The notes under the pieces: model-generated
Database searches by the model: none
What the model was told of the DNA's origin: nothing
Seen by the model: only the letters and a program-made list of their open reading frames with translations
Shown: positions 23,281-26,036 of the stretch, in pieces
Position numbering within the stretch: the stretch's first letter is position 1
How the letters are laid out: every line of letters begins with the position of its first letter
Program-made: the position numbers and the translations under genes
Origin: an uncultured Lachnospiraceae bacterium
Lineage (GTDB): Bacteria; Bacillota; Clostridia; Lachnospirales; Lachnospiraceae
Assembly (NCBI GenBank): GCA_910580195.1
Contig: CAJTWA010000055.1
Span: 1-26,036, forward strand
Length of the DNA: 26,036 bases
Direction: 5' to 3'

Positions 23281-24400
23281 GTTTTTTTCCTCCTTCTTCT
23301 AGGCTCCTAGCAATTCTTTGGAATTCCCCATTCCCTTTCAGGCTTTCAAACGCTGGATGGGAAAGGATTCCCTGTACGCTCTGCAAAATAAATCCCTTGT
23401 CCCGGGGCGCCATATTCCCTAAGGGAAGGCAGTCGATCCATGCATCCAGCAAATCAAAATACCCATCCCCATGGAGCAGGATTTCCCCGTCCAGCAGCAT
23501 TTGTATGCAGGACTCAAATTTCCGGAGGAATTCCAAGGCTTTCCCTGTGTCCCCATGTTTGGCATAGATGCTGGCAGCTTGGCAATAAAACTGCGCTGCC
23601 AAGTTTGGGTGCAGGCGGCCTAGCTGGAACAGCTCCATCACGCCCAAGGTGCGCTGGATCGTTGTTTTGCACCGGGAAATATCATTTTCATAAAGGGACA
23701 AGGACATCACCCCGTTCCCTACAAGGTTCAGAAGGCTTGCATATTGCCCAATCTGGACATGGCTTTTGGCATGTTCCGGTTCCCCGGCCATCTGGTATGC
23801 CTGCACCAGCAATGCGCCGTCTTGGCTGGAAATGCGGCTGGGGTCTGCGGCTGGCTCCAATAGTTCAACCGCTTCTTTTGGCAAGCCAAGCTGGAGCTTA
23901 AGCCCTGCTTTTACCACCAAGGCATCCCTGCACACCCCCACGTCGCCGCACCCATCCAAAATATGTTCGCACCACCCTACTGCCTCCTGCAGCACCTGCC
24001 TGCCCTGTTCCTCTGTCCCTGCTACCATGAAATGGTTCCAGCACAAGGTACTTAACTGCAAGAGGAATGGGTAGCAGGAATAATACCGGCGGGCAAATGT
24101 GCAGGTGTGCTCCCACGCCTCCTCAAAGGGCAGGGATGCAAATTCTTTTGCCAGGTCCCCATAGCAGCGGCGGATTTGCTCGCTGGAAAGCTGCGCTTCA
24201 TACCCTACCAGTTCGTCGATTGTTACCCCGAAAAAAGCGGCTAACTGAGGAAGCAGCAAGATATCCGGCATGCTTTGGGCATTTTCCCATTTGGAAACAG
24301 AGGCTTTTGTTACGCCGATAAAATCTGCCAGTTCTTCTTGGGTCAGCTTCCTTGCGCGGCGCAGGCGGACAAGGTTTTCTGATAAACTCAGTACGTTCAT
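23273..24400 (-). CDS. XRE-family regulator with C-terminal TPR-like region
   Basis: The 375-residue protein starts with an XRE helix-turn-helix (residues about 5-65): LVRLRRARKLTQEELADFIGVTKASVSKWENAQSMPDILLLPQLAAFFGVTIDELVGY. The remainder (70-375) is helical with TPR-like pairs such as AAQFYCQAASIYAKHGDTGKALEFLRKFE, as in peptide-sensing and Rgg-like regulators. The ATG at 24400 has GAGGAG upstream; six more codons are in frame but lack a site. It is the first gene of the operon and overlaps the PLDc_N gene by eight bases. It probably controls the ABC genes in response to a peptide or metabolite bound by the TPR part. The signal is unknown. Confidence 0.92.
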   Translation of the reverse strand: MNVLSLSENLVRLRRARKLTQEELADFIGVTKASVSKWENAQSMPDILLLPQLAAFFGVTIDELVGYEAQLSSEQIRRCYGDLAKEFASLPFEEAWEHTCTFARRYYSCYPFLLQLSTLCWNHFMVAGTEEQGRQVLQEAVGWCEHILDGCGDVGVCRDALVVKAGLKLQLGLPKEAVELLEPAADPSRISSQDGALLVQAYQMAGEPEHAKSHVQIGQYASLLNLVGNGVMSLSLYENDISRCKTTIQRTLGVMELFQLGRLHPNLAAQFYCQAASIYAKHGDTGKALEFLRKFESCIQMLLDGEILLHGDGYFDLLDAWIDCLPLGNMAPRDKGFILQSVQGILSHPAFESLKGNGEFQRIARSLEEGGKKHA

Positions 24401-24438
24401 TGTGGTTGTTCTCCTCATTTATGTTTTTGGTTGGTTTT

Positions 24439-24468
24439 ATTATAATCGGCAATTGGATGGAAATTCAA
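24439..24468 (-). promoter_or_regulatory. Promoter of the XRE/ABC operon
   Basis: On the minus strand TTGAAT (24468-24463), an 18-base spacer and a perfect TATAAT (24444-24439), about 40 bases before the start codon. Confidence 0.7.
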
Positions 24469-24578
24469 TGGATAGGGGCGATACTTTAGGAAATAAAATC
24501 AACTGGCAGGAAACTTCTAAGGCTTTGGGAGAAAAGCAAAAGATGCTTGGAGGGGCAGAAAACAACAGAGCTTTGAAG

Positions 24579-24692
24579 GGGGAGATGGCAATAAGCCTTT
24601 GGGGACAGATGGCAATAAGCCTTTGGGAACAGACGGCAATAAGCTTTTGGGGACGGACGGCAATAAGCCTTTGGGGGCGGACGGCAATTCAG
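24579..24692. repeat. 24-bp minisatellite, about 4.5 copies
   Basis: GGCAATAAG recurs at 24587, 24611, 24635 and 24659, and a diverged GGCAATTCA at 24683, each 24 bases apart. The unit is roughly GGCAATAAGCCTTTGGGGAC plus four bases. Copies abut without spacers, so it is not a CRISPR array. Confidence 0.88.
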
Positions 24693-24755
24693 GGCGGCCC
24701 TCCCTCACGCAAATCAGAAGGGACTGTATTCCATTTTGTAACACAGTATTAATGC

Positions 24756-25066
24756 AAAATGCATTGCATTATAATTTTGGGTTTTGGAATATAATGGTAA
24801 CAGATAGGTGGTGCTGCAAATGTCTTTTCAGTTAAAATCTGACAAAAAGGAAAGTGAAACTAAAACGATCCGTTTTCCTATATCGCTAATTATGCAGATA
24901 GAAACGGCAATAGAACATCATAATGTTACTTTTTCTGGATTTGTAGTACAAGCATGTGAATATGCGCTGGGACATATGGGAACAAAAGAAGATGATTCCA
25001 TATAGAACAAAAGAAATTTTACATAACACTGCTTGTCTTTGATATAAAATCCAAAATGTATTGCAT
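24756..25066 (+). promoter_or_regulatory. Shared AAAATGYATTGCAT motif upstream of both RHH genes
   Basis: AAAATGCATTGCAT (24756-24769) and AAAATGTATTGCAT (25053-25066) differ at one base and lie 51 and 55 bases before the two start codons. Near the first copy a TATAAT lies at 24793-24798; near the second a TATAAA sits just upstream. A common operator for the two paralogous ribbon-helix-helix proteins is the simplest reading. Confidence 0.45.
24820..25005 (+). CDS. Small ribbon-helix-helix protein
   Basis: The 61-residue protein is a single Arc/MetJ-like ribbon-helix-helix: the strand KTIRFPISLIMQIETAI is followed by a second helix in VTFSGFVVQACEYAL. It is probably a DNA-binding dimer. AGGTGG lies about eight bases before the ATG at 24820, which was preferred to the GTG at 24808 inside that site. 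About 50 residues align with the N-terminal part of the next gene, of which it looks like a short paralogue. A toxin partner is not seen. The target is unknown; autoregulation through the shared upstream motif is plausible. Confidence 0.75.
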   Translation: MSFQLKSDKKESETKTIRFPISLIMQIETAIEHHNVTFSGFVVQACEYALGHMGTKEDDSI

Positions 25067-25120
25067 GCTATTCCAACAATGAAACGTATGAAGATAAGAA
25101 AAGGTAGGTAAAGAAAAGAG

Positions 25121-25627
25121 ATGCCGTTTCAGATAAAGCCAAACAAAAAAGAAACAGAAAACAAGACAATCCGTTTCCCTATGCCATTAATACAGAAGAT
25201 AGAAAATGCAATACAGAACCAAGATGTGTCCTTTTCTAGTTTTGTAATTCAGGCATGCGAGTATGCACTGGAAAAATATTCTACATACAAAACTTTAGAA
25301 AAGAAGGAAAATGATTATTACCATCGCTTGTTAAATAATTTATTTCAATACACAAAAGAACAATTATCCGCCCTTTGCGGCGAAATTCCAATGACATTAG
25401 ACTTATTTTCTGAAATATTGGAAATCTGCGTAAGCATGGAGGATATGGATGAATTTTTTGCGTTATGCGATGAATATCCCCATTTATCCCAAGAGCATTT
25501 TAAGTCTATGGAAAAAATTGGGGAACAAACAGAATTGCCAGCTATATCATGTGAAATAGACGATGTTGAAAGTTGGAACCACCTTTGCGGGAAAATCCGG
25601 AAGAAATATGGGCCAAATGCAATTTAA
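25121..25627 (+). CDS. Ribbon-helix-helix protein with a helical C-terminal extension
   Basis: Residues 1-55 repeat the ribbon-helix-helix of the preceding gene (MPFQIKPNKKETENKTIRFPMPLIQKIENAI, then SFVIQACEYALEKY). Residues 60-168 are an acidic, helix-rich extension (YHRLLNNLFQYTKEQLSALC, then LFSEILEICVSMEDMDEFFALCDEYPHL) that I do not recognise. The extension could be a dimerisation, ligand or partner-binding domain. The ATG at 25121 is preceded by AGGTAGG and AAAAGAG. The gene is separated from its short paralogue by 115 bases with its own promoter-like sequence, so it seems to be a separate unit. The function is unknown beyond likely DNA binding. Confidence 0.75.
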   Translation: MPFQIKPNKKETENKTIRFPMPLIQKIENAIQNQDVSFSSFVIQACEYALEKYSTYKTLEKKENDYYHRLLNNLFQYTKEQLSALCGEIPMTLDLFSEILEICVSMEDMDEFFALCDEYPHLSQEHFKSMEKIGEQTELPAISCEIDDVESWNHLCGKIRKKYGPNAI

Positions 25628-25714
25628 GGATGGGAGTTTTTTAAATACATTTTCCCCTGCCAATGCGGCTGTGGATTTTTCAGGGGGAAACCTGGGAAAA
25701 ATGGGCATACCATA

Positions 25715-25924
25715 TCATCCAAATACCAAAAAAGAAAACTGCGCCAAGCTAAATAGCTGGAATCCTGTAAGGGCGAAAAACTTTACAGGATTCCAGCATA
25801 CATACAGCAACCATTTGATAGCCTTGCTCCTGTCCTCCATTAATTTTCCAATTAGCGTCCCTTTCAATTCTAAGTCTATTGCAGCAACAAACCCCGGATG
25901 CCATTGGATCTTTGTATCGGGCAT
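25715..25924 (-). pseudogene. Truncated gene remnant (start of a conserved nuclease/transposase-neighbour family)
   Basis: The ATG at 25924 has a strong AAAGGAG, and the first 20 residues, MPDTKIQWHPGFVAAIDLEL, look like a genuine conserved N-terminus of proteins that in Lachnospiraceae often lie next to Rpn-type nuclease genes. From about residue 21 the sequence stops looking like a protein of that kind and ends after 69 codons, the last part being one arm of a large hairpin. I read this as a 5' fragment left by a deletion. The family recollection is from memory and tentative. Confidence 0.45.
25756..25797. repeat. Perfect 15-bp inverted repeat
   Basis: GCTGGAATCCTGTAA (25756-25770) and its exact complement (25783-25797) flank a 12-base loop. 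There is no T run on either side, so it is not a classic terminator. It sits at the 3' end of the gene remnant and may mark a small mobile element or a deletion junction. Confidence 0.7.
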
Positions 25925-25987
25925 GTTCTCTCCTTTCCCCTGCTGGTTCCATCACTTTTTCCGTCCTAATGGCGGCAGGGGTGTATG

Positions 25988-26036
25988 CTAATTCCCTTTG
26001 AGTGTTTCTATTTCATCCTGCGAAAGCCCTGAAATG
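25988..26036 (-). CDS. C-terminal end of a gene continuing beyond the window
   Basis: Fifteen codons read ISGLSQDEIETLKGN and then stop. A GLSxEEI-type tail is common at the C-terminus of Rpn/PDDEXK_2 transposase-like proteins. The next minus-strand start lies 63 bases downstream, with a strong ribosome binding site, so the two were probably one operon. Only the tail is visible, so the assignment is tentative. Confidence 0.4.
   Translation of the reverse strand, partial: ISGLSQDEIETLKGN

Larger units (their letters stand above)
24401..24819. other. Intergenic region between the XRE gene and the first RHH gene
   Basis: These 419 bases hold the XRE promoter, a 24-base minisatellite (24579-24692) and the upstream motif of the first ribbon-helix-helix gene. 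Frames on both strands cross the minisatellite, but they encode only its repeat and have no ribosome binding site. Confidence 0.7.

Noticed and set aside
24517..24744. Minus-strand frame coding an LLPSVPKG repeat protein
   Set aside because: The repeats come from the 24-base minisatellite, there is no ribosome binding site, and the opposite strand is equally open.
25563..25991. Plus-strand 142-residue frame at the window's end
   Set aside because: It overlaps the end of the RHH gene and then runs opposite the minus-strand remnant; no ribosome binding site or domain.

Overview
The window looks like a chromosomal accessory stretch from a Gram-positive anaerobe of the Clostridia, most likely Lachnospiraceae. 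This is an inference from gene content: strong AGGAGG-type ribosome binding sites, a BspA-like leucine-rich repeat surface protein, an AgrC/AgrA-type two-component pair, an NTF2-containing (MecA/PBP5-like) penicillin-binding protein, an Rpn-type nuclease with a Gln/Gly repeat tail, and a YxlE/YxlF/YxlG-like ABC cassette. Base composition is mosaic. The first ~4.3 kb and ~18.5-19.9 kb are clearly AT-richer than the GC-rich blocks at ~7-13.7 kb and ~16.3-18.4 kb, which fits several independent acquisitions.

Layout. (1) 1-4145: a restriction-modification island. A large endonuclease-like gene (plus strand, 5' end disturbed) converges on a minus-strand operon with a small CxxCxxC protein, a HARE-HTH winged-helix protein, a class-beta adenine methyltransferase and a Dam-class adenine methyltransferase. 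(2) 4395-6953: a secreted surface protein with a Cys/His protease-like domain, BspA repeats, a Gly/Asn/Thr/Asp linker, and MBG, Ig-like and Fn3 domains. (3) 7023-7848: a 97-bp MITE-like element and a D-lyxose isomerase. (4) 8156-13744: a LytTR response regulator and GHKL kinase upstream of a MacB-type ABC ATPase and FtsX-type permease. Two LytTR-like repeats 21 bp apart lie just upstream of a consensus promoter for the ABC genes, so the circuit can be read from the sequence. (5) 13745-15584: structured non-coding DNA and a DDE transposase. (6) 15758-16272: a RelB/DinJ-YoeB toxin-antitoxin pair. (7) 16283-18427: the MecA-like PBP, whose promoter carries a BlaI/MecI-type operator. (8) 18765-19910: a self-regulated TetR gene and an FMN-binding membrane protein. 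(9) 20094-21122: an Rpn-family nuclease. (10) 21259-24400: a tightly coupled operon of an XRE/TPR regulator, a PLDc_N membrane peptide, an ABC ATPase and an ABC-2 permease. (11) 24820-25627: two paralogous ribbon-helix-helix proteins sharing an upstream motif. (12) The end of the window: the tail of one gene and a truncated remnant of another, on the minus strand.

The most interesting points are the restriction gene with two PD-(D/E)XK-like motifs of identical spacing and a broken 5' end, the GAATGC-containing repeats flanking the methyltransferase promoter, the MecI-like operator on a PBP gene with no regulator in the window, and the readable LytTR-ABC circuit. Several minisatellites (21, 24 and 12 bp) also sit in or next to coding ends. 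No tRNA, rRNA or CRISPR array was seen.
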